DNA of 64,000 bases from Mucispirillum schaedleri (GTDB lineage Bacteria > Chrysiogenota > Deferribacteres > Deferribacterales > Mucispirillaceae), in contig CASEIN010000043.1 of NCBI GenBank assembly GCA_949287985.1, forward strand, positions 42,813-106,812, given 5' to 3'. The notes beneath the pieces are model-generated. The model did not search any database and was not told the origin of the DNA. It was given only the letters and a program-made list of their open reading frames with translations. The translations under genes and the position numbers were made by a program. Positions 28,506 through 38,660 of this stretch are shown here, one piece after another (the first letter of the stretch is position 1; each line of letters begins with the position of its first letter).

Positions 28506-29282
28506 TTATAAATTTTTATCATACAGTATTTTAAGGCCATCTAATGTAAGATTAGGTTCATATGTACATTTTTGTTCCATATCCTTAGAAATATCATTAC
28601 CTAATCCACCAGTAACTATAATATAAGCATTACTGTTATCATTATTGAATTCTTCTATTAATATTCTTCTTAATAATCCATTTATCATTTCAAGATAGCC
28701 AAAATATATTCCTGACTGTATATGATGAATAGTATTTTTACCAATCACTGATGCAGGTTTTTTTATACTAACTTCAGGCAGCTGTGCTGTATTTGACCTA
28801 AGCATTTTTGAAGCAACCATTATTCCAGGACATATTATCCCACCAATATATTCCCCGTTTAAATTTACAATATCAAACGTGGTAGCAGTACCAAAATCAA
28901 TTACAATACAAGGTTTGCCATATTTTTTTACTCCTGCTACTACATTAGCAATTCTATCTGCCCCAACTTCATTTGGATTATCTACTTTCATAGATATACC
29001 TGTTTTTATTTTGTTGTTTACAATTATAGGCGTAACTTTCAAATATTTTTTTATCATTCTATTAAAAGTATATAGTAATTGCGGCACAACACTGGCAATA
29101 ATAGCACCTTTAATAATATTTGGAGATACATTATTTCTTTCTAATAAAGTTAATAATAAACTTGCATACTCATCTGTTGTTTTTTCATGTATTGATTGAA
29201 TACGAAATTTATACATTAACTTATCATTATCATATATCCCAAAAACAGTATTTGTATTTCCAATATCAACTGTTAAAATCAT
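28506..29282 (-). CDS. coaX: Type III pantothenate kinase
   Basis: This 258-residue ASKHA-fold kinase carries out the first step of coenzyme A synthesis. It has the phosphate-binding DIGNTNTVFGIYDN, the DFGTATTFD motif, the GADRIANVV segment and the C-terminal VTGGLGNDIS. Type III enzymes are not feedback-inhibited by CoA. The start overlaps the end of birA by 17 bases, a common birA-coaX pairing in bacteria. Confidence 0.96.
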   Translation of the reverse strand: MILTVDIGNTNTVFGIYDNDKLMYKFRIQSIHEKTTDEYASLLLTLLERNNVSPNIIKGAIIASVVPQLLYTFNRMIKKYLKVTPIIVNNKIKTGISMKVDNPNEVGADRIANVVAGVKKYGKPCIVIDFGTATTFDIVNLNGEYIGGIICPGIMVASKMLRSNTAQLPEVSIKKPASVIGKNTIHHIQSGIYFGYLEMINGLLRRILIEEFNNDNSNAYIIVTGGLGNDISKDMEQKCTYEPNLTLDGLKILYDKNL

Positions 29283-30030
29283 AACCTATTTCTCCTAAAT
29301 TAATGTTTTTAATATTATTAGTATTAATATCTTCTACGATTAATTCTCCAGTAGGTAAAATACCACGTTCTATTACATTTGTTTTACTGCCATTAATATG
29401 AATAGAAATCTCTTTATTTAAATGCGCTGAATAAGTCTGCCATAAATTTTCTATATACAGCTTATTATCAACATAATCATTAATCATTTTCTCCATTGAA
29501 GATAATATTTTTGCTAATATTATTTCCTTATATACCTTACTACCTGTATTAAGATAAACTGATGTTGCTTTATGTGCTATATCATCAGGAAATACTTCAT
29601 TATACACGTTTATTCCTGCTCCAAATACTATCTTTGATGAGTTATTACCTGTAAAAGATGCTTCTAAAAGCATACCACTAACTTTTTTATTATTAATGAC
29701 ACAATCATTAGGCCATTTTAGTTTTGCAGGGGCATATAGAGATATACCATCACAAACAGAATACCCTGCTATAATATTTAGTGGCATTAACACATTAGTT
29801 GAAAGCTCAGAAAGCAGTATAGAAAAAATTAATGACTTTCCTTCATCAATCCATACCCTGCCACTTCGTCCCCTGCCTTTTGTTTGTAAAGAAGTAACTA
29901 CAACAGAATTTTTAGGAAAATCACCATTAAGTAAAATATCGTTTGTAGATGTAACTTCATCATATATATAAATATTTTTACCAAAACTTACAGTATTTAG
30001 ATGTTTAAAATATAAATCTTTATCAAACAT
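29266..30030 (-). CDS. birA: Biotin-protein ligase (monofunctional)
   Basis: This ligase attaches biotin to carboxylase carrier proteins. Motifs are DEVTSTND, GRGRSGRVWIDEGKSL (biotinyl-AMP loop) and LKWPNDCVINNKKVSGMLLE. It lacks the N-terminal DNA-binding domain of E. coli BirA, so it does not repress biotin genes itself. The frame opens at a GTG at 30063; the ATG at 30030 starts closer to the conserved domain and is preferred (254 residues). Neither codon has a strong Shine-Dalgarno. Confidence 0.93.
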   Translation of the reverse strand: MFDKDLYFKHLNTVSFGKNIYIYDEVTSTNDILLNGDFPKNSVVVTSLQTKGRGRSGRVWIDEGKSLIFSILLSELSTNVLMPLNIIAGYSVCDGISLYAPAKLKWPNDCVINNKKVSGMLLEASFTGNNSSKIVFGAGINVYNEVFPDDIAHKATSVYLNTGSKVYKEIILAKILSSMEKMINDYVDNKLYIENLWQTYSAHLNKEISIHINGSKTNVIERGILPTGELIVEDINTNNIKNINLGEIGYDFNS

Positions 30031-30238
30031 AAAATTACTACACCATATAAATAATAAAAACACATATTTCTACCATATTTATTAAATTATAACAAGAAAT
30101 ATTTATTAGGATACAAAATTCATATACTATAATCACTTATTATTGAAATATTTAATATTATATCTTGCTAATTTTATATATTATATGTTATATAATGCAA
30201 GTAACTTTTATAAAAATATTATAATATTATGGTGATAT

Positions 30239-32797
30239 ATGAAGTATAAACCATCTGCATTTGAATCAAAATGGCAAAAACGTTGGGAAGAAAATAATGT
30301 ATTTAAAAGAGATGTTGATGCATCTAAAGAAAAATATTACTGTTTAGAAATGCTTCCATATCCTTCAGGTAACATACACATGGGGCATGTGAGAAATTAT
30401 TCTATTGGTGATGTTGTTTCCAGGTTTAAATTTATGAAAGGCTTTAATGTAATTCACCCTATGGGGTGGGACGCATTTGGTCTTCCAGCTGAAAATGCAG
30501 CTAAACAAAATAACAGACACCCTGCTGACTGGACATACTCAAATATAGAAAACATGAAAGAACAACTTAAAAAACTTGGTTTTTCTTATGATTGGACAAG
30601 GGAAATAGCAACATGTGCACCAGAATATTATAAATGGGAACAAAAAATATTTATAGAGCTTTGGCAAAAAGGACTTGCTTATAAGAAAAAATCTCTTGTT
30701 AACTGGTGCCCTGAATGTGAAACTGTTTTAGCTAATGAACAGGTAGAAGATGGCTCATGTTGGAGATGTTCTTCTGCTGTAGAACAAAAAGAACTTGAGC
30801 AGTGGTTTTTAAAAATCACAGAATATGCTGATGAATTATTACAAGATACATACAAATTAAAAGGCTGGCCAGAAAAAGTGCTTACAATGCAACGAAACTG
30901 GATTGGTAAGTCTATTGGTGCAGAAATTATATTTAAATTTAGCCATAATAATGAAACTGTAACAGTGTTTACTACTCGCCCAGATACTTTATATGGTGCA
31001 ACATTTATGCTTTTAGCTCCAGAACATCCGCTTGTTAAAGCATTAATTAAAGATACAGAATATGAAAAAGCTGGTTTAGAATTTATTGCAGAAATTGCTA
31101 AACAGGATAAAGCAGATAGAACAGATAATAAACAGAAAAAAGGTTTTTTTACAGGCAGATATGTTATTAACCCTGTAAATAATACAGAAATTCCAGTTTA
31201 CATTGCAAATTATGTGCTAATGGATTATGGAACAGGTGCTGTAATGGCTGTTCCTGCACACGATACTAGAGATTTTGAATTTGCAAAAGAATATAACTTA
31301 CCTATTAATATTGTTATACAACCAGAGGGTGAAGAGCTTAACCCACAAAAAATGACAGAAGCTTATACTGGGGCTGGAAAACTCGTTAACTCTGGTGAAT
31401 TAAATGGGCTTGATTATGATGAAGCTAAAAAGAAGATAATAGAAAAATTAGCAAAAGATAATGCTGCAAAACCATCAGTTAATTTTAGATTAAGGGACTG
31501 GGGTATTTCTCGTCAAAGATACTGGGGTGCTCCAATACCATTTGTATACTGTGAAAAATGTGGTATGCAGCCAGTTGATGAAAAAAACCTGCCTGTTGAA
31601 CTTCCTAAAAATGTAGATTTTCAAGGGCAAGGCAACCCACTTGATGGTGTGGAAGATTTTGTAAATACCACCTGCCCTGTTTGTGGTGGTCCTGCAAAAA
31701 GAGAAACTGATACAATGGATACTTTTATGGAATCATCTTGGTATTTCCTGCGTTATTGTTCTCCAAAATGTGATACAAATATTTTTGATAAAAAAGAAGT
31801 TAATTACTGGATGCCTGTTGACCAGTATATTGGTGGTATAGAACATGCAGTAATGCACCTTTTATATGCAAGGTTTTTCACAAAAGTATTAAGAGATATG
31901 GGGTATTTATCTTTTGATGAACCATTTACTAACCTTTTGACACAAGGAATGGTATGTAAAGAAACTTGGAAATGTGAAAACCATGGCTGGCTTTTCCCTA
32001 CTGAAGTAAAAGATGGAAAATGTATTAAATGTGGCAGTGAGGCAGTAAAAGGCAGAGTTGAAAAAATGTCTAAATCTAAAAAGAATGTTGTTGACCCTGG
32101 TATTTTAAATGAGCAGTATGGGGCTGATACTATTAGGCTGTTTTCTGTATTTGCAGCACCACCAGAAAATGAAATAGAATGGTCTGAAAATGGTGTTGAA
32201 GGCTGTTACAGATTTATTAATCGAGTTTTTAGATTAATTGATAATAATATGGAATTATTAAAAACTTATAAAGATAAATCTTATGCATATGATGGTAACA
32301 CGGCTAAAAGTATTATTAGTGCAACACATATTGCAGTGAAAAAAGTTACTAATGATATTAATAGATTTCAATTAAATACTGCTGTTTCTGCCATAATGGA
32401 AATGGTTAATACTTTATATATTGAAGCAGAAAAATTACAGACAGATAATGATAAAGCTGCATTTGCATACAGCTTAAATACATTAATAACTATTATAGCA
32501 CCATTTATTCCACATGTAGCAGAAGAATTAAATGAAATGGCAGGCAGTAGTGAATTTATCGCTAACAAAGAATGGCCAGATTATAAAGAAGAGTATACAA
32601 TTTCTGATGAAATAGTTATAGTTGTTCAAATTAATGGTAAAGTAAGAGCAAACTTTTCTTTCCCAAGAGATATTGAAGAAGAAAAAGTATTTGATACTGT
32701 TTTAAAAGACAGTAAAATACTTTCTTATATTGATGGAAAAGAGCTTGTTAAAAAAATATTTGTAAAAAATAAACTTGTTAGCTTAGTGGTTAAATAA
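30239..32797 (+). CDS. leuS: Leucyl-tRNA synthetase
   Basis: This 852-residue class Ia synthetase has HMGH at 47-50 (YPSGNIHMGHVRNYS) and an editing (CP1) domain with TTRPDTLYGATFMLLAPEHP. Zinc-ribbon-like cysteines (about 155-180 and 445-475) and KMSKS at 609-613 follow, with an anticodon domain at the end. It starts an operon in the same order as in E. coli (leuS-lptE-holA). I see no T-box in the 175-base leader. Confidence 0.98.
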   Translation: MKYKPSAFESKWQKRWEENNVFKRDVDASKEKYYCLEMLPYPSGNIHMGHVRNYSIGDVVSRFKFMKGFNVIHPMGWDAFGLPAENAAKQNNRHPADWTYSNIENMKEQLKKLGFSYDWTREIATCAPEYYKWEQKIFIELWQKGLAYKKKSLVNWCPECETVLANEQVEDGSCWRCSSAVEQKELEQWFLKITEYADELLQDTYKLKGWPEKVLTMQRNWIGKSIGAEIIFKFSHNNETVTVFTTRPDTLYGATFMLLAPEHPLVKALIKDTEYEKAGLEFIAEIAKQDKADRTDNKQKKGFFTGRYVINPVNNTEIPVYIANYVLMDYGTGAVMAVPAHDTRDFEFAKEYNLPINIVIQPEGEELNPQKMTEAYTGAGKLVNSGELNGLDYDEAKKKIIEKLAKDNAAKPSVNFRLRDWGISRQRYWGAPIPFVYCEKCGMQPVDEKNLPVELPKNVDFQGQGNPLDGVEDFVNTTCPVCGGPAKRETDTMDTFMESSWYFLRYCSPKCDTNIFDKKEVNYWMPVDQYIGGIEHAVMHLLYARFFTKVLRDMGYLSFDEPFTNLLTQGMVCKETWKCENHGWLFPTEVKDGKCIKCGSEAVKGRVEKMSKSKKNVVDPGILNEQYGADTIRLFSVFAAPPENEIEWSENGVEGCYRFINRVFRLIDNNMELLKTYKDKSYAYDGNTAKSIISATHIAVKKVTNDINRFQLNTAVSAIMEMVNTLYIEAEKLQTDNDKAAFAYSLNTLITIIAPFIPHVAEELNEMAGSSEFIANKEWPDYKEEYTISDEIVIVVQINGKVRANFSFPRDIEEEKVFDTVLKDSKILSYIDGKELVKKIFVKNKLVSLVVK

Positions 32798-33291
32798 TGA
32801 AAAAAGTTCTGCTTTGTTGCATATTATCCATAATGATATCTTCTTGTGGCTATACTATGGCAGGTTTTGGTGGCAAAAATGTACCTATTAAATATTATAT
32901 TAATACAGTTAATAATAATACAATAGATACAAGTATTGGTGATATTATTCAACTGGAAGCAGAACGCTTTTTTCTTTCATATAATGAACTTTCATCATAC
33001 AAAAATGCTACTTATTTTATGGATATTGATATTGAAAACCTAAAATATATCAATCCAGTTTTAAGTGCTACAGATGAAGCATCTTCCACTAATATATATT
33101 ATGAAATAACAATTATTGTTACAGATATTGAAGGCAGAGAAATTTATTCATGGAATACTACTGTTTCAAAGTCATTTACAATATCGAGCAGTGTTGCTAC
33201 TGCATTACAAAATAGAGAACAAGCAATTAAATCTAGTTTAAATGATATATTTACTACTTTTAGAATAAGTATTAGCCCAAAGGTATACTAA
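32797..33291 (+). CDS. lptE: LptE-like LPS-assembly lipoprotein
   Basis: This 164-residue lipoprotein has lipobox ISSCGY (Cys17) after a short signal peptide, and a small alpha/beta domain with IQLEAERFFLS and a final AIKSSLNDIFTTFRISI helix. The identity rests on size, the CGY start after the signal, and position between leuS and holA, where lptE sits in many proteobacteria. LptE plugs LptD to place LPS in the outer membrane. It shares a base with the leuS stop. Confidence 0.8.
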   Translation: MKKVLLCCILSIMISSCGYTMAGFGGKNVPIKYYINTVNNNTIDTSIGDIIQLEAERFFLSYNELSSYKNATYFMDIDIENLKYINPVLSATDEASSTNIYYEITIIVTDIEGREIYSWNTTVSKSFTISSSVATALQNREQAIKSSLNDIFTTFRISISPKVY

Positions 33292-33311
33292 AAGTAGCTT
33301 ATGAGTATATA

Positions 33312-34214
33312 ATGAATAAAATATTTATAACAGGCTCCAGTTATTTTGTTGATAAAAATATAAAAGACAATTTATCAGATGATGAAGATGCTAGCCTTGA
33401 AATATTTTTTGGAGATGAGTTAGATAAAACGGAATTTTTCAGTTATATTAATTCCATTGATTTATTTGGAAGTGAAAAATATGCTGTATTAAGAAATGCA
33501 GGCAAAATAAAAGATTTAGAAGCATTAGTTACTGCAATGGCAAAGACTACAGAGTGTAACTTAATAATCTCTGATGTTGCAAAAGATAAAATTGACCAGC
33601 AAGCTATCAAGCTTTTTAAGAATAACGGATTTAGTGTGATTGCTGAAGAACAGAAAAAAACTCGCGCTACTATTGATGATGTAATACAGATTTTTAAAGC
33701 AAAAAAAATACTACTTAATTATAACCAGGCAGAACTAATTTTTAATAAATGCTTCAATAACTTAAGTATGGTTGAACATGAAGCAGATAAAATGGAAATA
33801 TATATTTTAACTAAAAAAGAAAATGTGCCGGTTAATGTTCTTTTAGAGGAAGTATCTGGTGAAAAAGAAGAAACCATATACGCTTTAACCGATAATTTTG
33901 GAATGAGAAATATTGCTGGAACACTTAAAATATATAAGACTATGGATAACAGCAGTGATAATAATTTTAAAATATTTTTTGCTTTAACAAGAAGAATTTT
34001 TCAGCTATACTTACTATACTTAGATATAGATTTTTTAAAACGTGTTCCTGATTTCCAAATTACAAAAATTAAGGAACAGCAAAAGAAATGGAAACAAAAA
34101 GAAGTTATACAAATTATAGATAAAATATCTGAACTAGATAAAGATATTAAAACAGGCATAATAAATATTGACAATGCTGTAATATCGTTAATATTATTAG
34201 CTGATAATAAATAA
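33312..34214 (+). CDS. holA: DNA polymerase III delta subunit
   Basis: This 300-residue clamp-loader subunit opens sliding clamps. It is divergent, but has the N-terminal KIFITGSSYFVDKN lead, the DLFGSEKYAVLRNAG segment (the clamp-contact region of HolA) and the C-terminal three-helix collar. Order leuS-lptE-holA supports the call. No Walker A is expected in this subunit. Confidence 0.85.
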   Translation: MNKIFITGSSYFVDKNIKDNLSDDEDASLEIFFGDELDKTEFFSYINSIDLFGSEKYAVLRNAGKIKDLEALVTAMAKTTECNLIISDVAKDKIDQQAIKLFKNNGFSVIAEEQKKTRATIDDVIQIFKAKKILLNYNQAELIFNKCFNNLSMVEHEADKMEIYILTKKENVPVNVLLEEVSGEKEETIYALTDNFGMRNIAGTLKIYKTMDNSSDNNFKIFFALTRRIFQLYLLYLDIDFLKRVPDFQITKIKEQQKKWKQKEVIQIIDKISELDKDIKTGIINIDNAVISLILLADNK

Positions 34215-34349
34215 AATTATTTGTAATTATAACAAATAAATATTATTTATATAAAATAGGTTTCTATTTTTTAACATAATATATGTAACATATTTTTGTT
34301 GTTTTAGACTATATGGGTATTGAAAAAATATTTATGTGGAGATTAAATT

Positions 34350-35453
34350 TTGAGTAACAAACCTGTAGCAATAATACCAGCTTATAAACCACTGGAAGTT
34401 GTAGTGGATATTGCAAAAGAATTAATTAATTCAGATATTTTCCAAGGTGTTATATGTATTAATGATGGCAGTGGAAAAGAATATGATAAAATATTTAGTG
34501 ATTTGATTGCTGCTGGTGTTAAAGTAGAAAACCATGCTGTAAATTTAGGTAAAGGTAGTGCCTTAAAAACTGGTTTTAACGCTGCATTAAACTTATTCCC
34601 AGAAAGCTGTGGAGTTGTTACACTAGATGCTGATGGGCAGCATTTAGTGAAAGATGTTATTAATATTGCTACAGAATTAATGAATAATAGTAATACTTTT
34701 GTTATGGGTGGCAGAGTATTTGACAATAAAGATATTCCTTTAAGAAGCAGATTTGGAAATAAACTTACAAAAGTAATCTTCAGGTTATTTTCTGGTGTTA
34801 AAATAAATGATACGCAAACTGGTTTAAGAGGTATTCCAAGTAGTTTTTTACCAGTCTTACTTAAGTTAAAAACTACTGGATATGATTTTGAACTTGATAT
34901 GCTCATACAGGCAAAGGAACACCATTACACAATAATAGAAGTGCCTATTACAACAGTGTATGAAAATGGTAATTCTTCTTCCCATTTTAATCCTGTTTTA
35001 GATTCCTTAAGGATTTATTTTGTATTTTTTAGATACTTATGGGTTGGCTTACTGTCATTTTGCATTGACTTTTTAATGTTAGAAGTTTTCTTATGGTTTT
35101 TTAAAGTTCCAGAGGCACCTAATAAAATTGTTCAGGTAAGTAAAACAGTAGTAATAGCCAATGTATTAGCAAGATTAGTATCTTCTACATTTAACTTCCT
35201 GCTTAATAGAAAATTTGTATTCAAATCTAAAGCTAATATACTAAATGAATATAAAAAATACTTTATATTAGTTGTTTGTGTATTTGTAATTAATAATATT
35301 ATATTCTATTTTCTATTAAACAGCAGCACATTTCGTGATGTTATTGGGGTGTCAGAACAGTTTATTGAAATTACTAAACTTATTACAGAACTTGTAACAT
35401 TTGTAGTAACATTTATAATTGCAAGAACCATAATATTCAAAGATGAAAAATAG
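34350..35453 (+). CDS. GT2 glycosyltransferase fused to GtrA-like membrane domain
   Basis: This 367-residue protein has a family 2 glycosyltransferase domain (about 5-220). AIIPAYKP and INDGSG lead to the TLDADGQH metal motif and NDTQTGLRG. A GtrA-like domain of four membrane helices follows (about 227-360). GtrA proteins are thought to flip or scaffold polyprenyl-linked sugars, and the fused form probably makes a polyprenyl-phosphate sugar. Its own leader (AATGGAGATTAAATT region) and 135-base gap separate it from holA. Sugar and acceptor are unknown. Confidence 0.9.
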   Translation: MSNKPVAIIPAYKPLEVVVDIAKELINSDIFQGVICINDGSGKEYDKIFSDLIAAGVKVENHAVNLGKGSALKTGFNAALNLFPESCGVVTLDADGQHLVKDVINIATELMNNSNTFVMGGRVFDNKDIPLRSRFGNKLTKVIFRLFSGVKINDTQTGLRGIPSSFLPVLLKLKTTGYDFELDMLIQAKEHHYTIIEVPITTVYENGNSSSHFNPVLDSLRIYFVFFRYLWVGLLSFCIDFLMLEVFLWFFKVPEAPNKIVQVSKTVVIANVLARLVSSTFNFLLNRKFVFKSKANILNEYKKYFILVVCVFVINNIIFYFLLNSSTFRDVIGVSEQFIEITKLITELVTFVVTFIIARTIIFKDEK

Positions 35454-35460
35454 CATATAA

Positions 35461-35973
35461 CTATATATAAAAATAATTTTGATAATTTATTTTATTATCT
35501 ATATGTATTACTTTATTTCCATATTCTTTAAGAAGTAATAGTATTTTAGGAAATTCGTTATTGTTGTATTTATATATATAATATATGAGCGATATTAATG
35601 ACTTAAAAGTTTCTTTTCTACCCTTTTCAAGCTTGAATTTTCTTTTTATAAATCTTTTGATTACCCTGTATATACAGATATAAACTGGAGTGTGTAGCAC
35701 AAGTATTATATCTGCATCATCAAATGTTTTCTTAACCCATTTTTTATAATAAATACCTTCTATAATCCATTTGTTGTATTCTAACGCCTTATTGAGTAAT
35801 AACATTCTAGTTTCATTATTATTTTTTATTCCATAATAATCACTATTATTCCATACCATATTATCTAAATCAAATTGTGGAATTCCATATTTATCACATA
35901 AATAATTGGATAAAAATGTTTTACCTGCCCCACTACAGCCTATTATTCTTATTTTATTATAATTATCATTCAT
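35461..35973 (-). CDS. Small P-loop kinase (FlaR/adenylate kinase-like)
   Basis: This 170-residue P-loop protein has Walker A GCSGAGKT and DLDNMVW after it. A WIIEGIYY segment and a basic LID-like stretch (RFIKRKFKLEKGRKETF) follow. This is the layout of the 'topology modulation protein'/FlaR group of adenylate-kinase-like P-loop proteins, whose substrate is unknown. It ends eight bases past the 3' end of the GT2-GtrA gene and is convergent with it. It follows trmL by ten bases. Confidence 0.75.
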   Translation of the reverse strand: MNDNYNKIRIIGCSGAGKTFLSNYLCDKYGIPQFDLDNMVWNNSDYYGIKNNNETRMLLLNKALEYNKWIIEGIYYKKWVKKTFDDADIILVLHTPVYICIYRVIKRFIKRKFKLEKGRKETFKSLISLIYYIYKYNNNEFPKILLLLKEYGNKVIHIDNKINYQNYFYI

Positions 35974-35983
35974 TAATAAAACT

Positions 35984-36448
35984 CTAATATAAATTAGGAA
36001 AATTTAATTTATAAAGCATATGATATGATACCACAGCCACAGAAGATGATAGATTTAAACTCCTTAACCCTTCTTTCATAGGAATTCTATATAAATTATC
36101 ACTATATTTTTCATACATAAATTTTGGAAGACCTGAACCTTCACTGCCAAAAATAATATCAATATCCCTATTTTCACTAACATCAATATCTGTATATATT
36201 TTATTACCTTTAGTGCTTATGGCACATATTTTATTAGTAACATTATCTAAATATTCATCAATTGTTTTAATATGGCATACATTAACATGCTGCCAGTAAT
36301 CCATAGCAGCACGTTTAACATATTTATCATCAATAGAAAAACCAAGTTTACCAACAAGCAGTAAATCAATACCTGTTGCAGCACATAATCTTGCTATATT
36401 TCCAGTATTTTGAGGTATTTCTGGTTCAATCAATACTATTCTAAACAT
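35984..36448 (-). CDS. trmL: tRNA 2'-O-methyltransferase TrmL
   Basis: This 154-residue SPOUT methyltransferase modifies the ribose of nucleotide 34 in leucine tRNAs. It starts with IVLIEPEIPQNTGNIARLCA. The knot follows, with IIFGSEGSGLP and IPMKEGLRSLNLSSSVAVV. It is the minimal single-domain type. It follows rsfS by about 18 bases at the end of the proBA-nadD-rsfS run. Confidence 0.95.
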   Translation of the reverse strand: MFRIVLIEPEIPQNTGNIARLCAATGIDLLLVGKLGFSIDDKYVKRAAMDYWQHVNVCHIKTIDEYLDNVTNKICAISTKGNKIYTDIDVSENRDIDIIFGSEGSGLPKFMYEKYSDNLYRIPMKEGLRSLNLSSSVAVVSYHMLYKLNFPNLY

Positions 36449-36466
36449 GATAATTCCTTGATTATA

Positions 36467-36799
36467 TTATATTTTAGGGCAGCCACCCCAGATGGATTCA
36501 AGATTATAAAATTCTCTTTCATTCTTTCTCATAATATGAACAATAACATCACCATAATCTATACATGCCCATATTCCATTATGTATACCTTCATGATATA
36601 TTGGCTGAATATCTTCTTTTTTAAGTTCGACTATAACATATTCTGCCAGTGCTTTAACATGAGTATCTACATTACCTGTTGAAATAATCATATAATCAGC
36701 AATTGTAGATTTTTCGCCTATGTTAAAACAAACAATATCCTCCCCTTTTTTATCATCAAGTAAATCTTTAATTTTTAATGCCAATGTTTCTGCTTTCAT
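36467..36799 (-). CDS. rsfS: Ribosomal silencing factor RsfS
   Basis: This 110-residue protein of the Iojap/RsfS family binds uL14 and blocks subunit joining in starvation. Motifs are DYMIISTGNVDTHVKAL and the C-terminal GIHNGIWACIDYGDVIVH. It shares one base with nadD upstream, a common pairing. Confidence 0.95.
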   Translation of the reverse strand: MKAETLALKIKDLLDDKKGEDIVCFNIGEKSTIADYMIISTGNVDTHVKALAEYVIVELKKEDIQPIYHEGIHNGIWACIDYGDVIVHIMRKNEREFYNLESIWGGCPKI

Positions 36800-37407
36800 T
36801 ATTCCTCGTTTATATTATATAAATTATTTAATTCGATATATTTATATACATCATCAGGTATATATTCCTTTGATTTCTTTATATTATCTCTAACAAAACT
36901 ACTGGAAATATCGATAGAATCTAATTCCAGTAACTCTATCTTATTACCATCTACAATACGCTGCTTTATATTATCAGGTATTTTATCCATCATGTTTTTT
37001 AGTGGTAAACCTGGTCTATACCCTACTATAAAACTTGTGTAATTAAAAAGTTCATTATACTTATACCAGCTTTCAATAGTGGCAAAAATATCACTTCCTA
37101 CTAAAAAGTAAATTTCATCATTATCATATATTTTTTTTATTTCTATTAATGAGTTATATGTATATGATAGTTTTGCAATTTTATTTTCTATATCTGTAAC
37201 ATCAAAAAAATCATACTTATCTGTTATAAGTTTAACCATATTGTATCTATGGCCAAAATTTGCCACATGTTTATTTTTATGTGGTGGTTCTTTTGATACC
37301 ATAAATATTAGTTTATCAAATTTATAGTGTTTTATTGCTGTTAGTGCAATTTTTATATGACCATTATGAACAGGGTCAAAAGCACCACCAAAAATACATA
37401 TTTTCAT
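36799..37407 (-). CDS. nadD: Nicotinate-nucleotide adenylyltransferase
   Basis: This 202-residue enzyme makes deamido-NAD. The nucleotide-binding motif is GGAFDPVHNGHIKIA and the late motif is ISSSFVRDNIKKS. It overlaps proA and rsfS by one base on each side, so the operon is tightly coupled. Confidence 0.96.
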   Translation of the reverse strand: MKICIFGGAFDPVHNGHIKIALTAIKHYKFDKLIFMVSKEPPHKNKHVANFGHRYNMVKLITDKYDFFDVTDIENKIAKLSYTYNSLIEIKKIYDNDEIYFLVGSDIFATIESWYKYNELFNYTSFIVGYRPGLPLKNMMDKIPDNIKQRIVDGNKIELLELDSIDISSSFVRDNIKKSKEYIPDDVYKYIELNNLYNINEE

Positions 37408-38648
37408 TATGCTCTCAATTGACCACTACCATATATCATATATTTTGTTGTTGTTAAATCTTCTGCTCCCATAGGGCCTCTTACATGAAGCTTCTGTGTG
37501 CTGATACCTATTTCTGCTCCAAGACCAAATTCACCACCATCTGTAAACCTTGTTGAAGCATTAACATAAACTGCTGCTGCATCAACTTCATTTAAGAATT
37601 TTTCTGCCATATAATAATTTTTAGTAATAATAGACTCACTGTGTCCTGAACCATATTTATTTATATGACTTATAGCTTCATCAATATTATCAACTACCTT
37701 AACAGCAAGTATTAAATCATTATATTCTGCATAGTAGTCTTCTTCTATGGCAGGTCTACAGTCCACATATTTTAACGTTTCAGGACAGCCTCTTAAATCT
37801 ACATCAACTTCCTGAAGCATATTAACAATTTCTGTTAATACATTATCTACTGCATTTTTATGAATTAAAAGTGTTTCTAGTGCATTACATGCGCTTGGAC
37901 GCTGCATTTTAGCATTAAATGTAATAGAAAGAGCATCTTGATAATCAGCACTTTCATCAATAAACACATGGCATACACCTTTATTATGCATAATAACAGG
38001 AATTTTGGCATTATCAGTAACAAAATTAATAAGATTTTCACCACCACGTGGAATAATTACATCAATCAACCCTTTTGCCTGTGCCATATCTTTTATAATT
38101 TCTCTATTGGTATCCTGAATTAAAAATATAGACTCTTTAGGAAATCCTGCATCTGTAAGGGCATCTGATACAACTTCAGATAACACTTTATTAGTATTTA
38201 TTGCTTCCTTACCACCTCTTAAAACAGCACAGTTACCTGATTTTATACATAAAGCAGCACTATCAATTGTAACATTTGGGCGAGATTCATAAATTATACC
38301 AACAACCCCTAAAGGAACTCTTACTTTTCTAATTTTTAAACCATTAGGACGTGTAGAACCAGATATTACTTCACCTACCACTTCTTTCTGCATAGATATT
38401 TCTTTAACTGCTTTTATCATACCATCTATTTCTTTATCAGTAATGATTAGCCTATCTATTAAAGCTAAATTTAACTCAGCTTCTTTTGCACTATCTACAT
38501 CTATTTTATTAGCACTTTTTATACTATCACGTTTTACATCAAGAAATTTTGCAATATTTTCTAATATTTTTTTTCGTTCAACAGCACTTGATACAGACAT
38601 TTTTTTTGATGCATTGTTTACATTTAGCAATATTTCATTAATTTCCAT
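37407..38648 (-). CDS. proA: Gamma-glutamyl phosphate reductase
   Basis: This 413-residue aldehyde dehydrogenase-like enzyme carries out the second step of proline synthesis. Marks are GIIYESRPNVTIDSAALCIKSGN (in two parts YESRPNVTID and CIKSGN), the active-site region QRPSACNALET with the catalytic Cys, and NASTRFTDGGEFGLGAEIGI near the end. It follows proB by 12 bases. Confidence 0.97.
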   Translation of the reverse strand: MEINEILLNVNNASKKMSVSSAVERKKILENIAKFLDVKRDSIKSANKIDVDSAKEAELNLALIDRLIITDKEIDGMIKAVKEISMQKEVVGEVISGSTRPNGLKIRKVRVPLGVVGIIYESRPNVTIDSAALCIKSGNCAVLRGGKEAINTNKVLSEVVSDALTDAGFPKESIFLIQDTNREIIKDMAQAKGLIDVIIPRGGENLINFVTDNAKIPVIMHNKGVCHVFIDESADYQDALSITFNAKMQRPSACNALETLLIHKNAVDNVLTEIVNMLQEVDVDLRGCPETLKYVDCRPAIEEDYYAEYNDLILAVKVVDNIDEAISHINKYGSGHSESIITKNYYMAEKFLNEVDAAAVYVNASTRFTDGGEFGLGAEIGISTQKLHVRGPMGAEDLTTTKYMIYGSGQLRA

Positions 38649-38660
38649 ATGAATCCCCTT

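Noticed and set aside
30064..30238. T-box leader for leuS
   Set aside because: No T-box motif or terminator hairpin is visible in this AT-rich leader.
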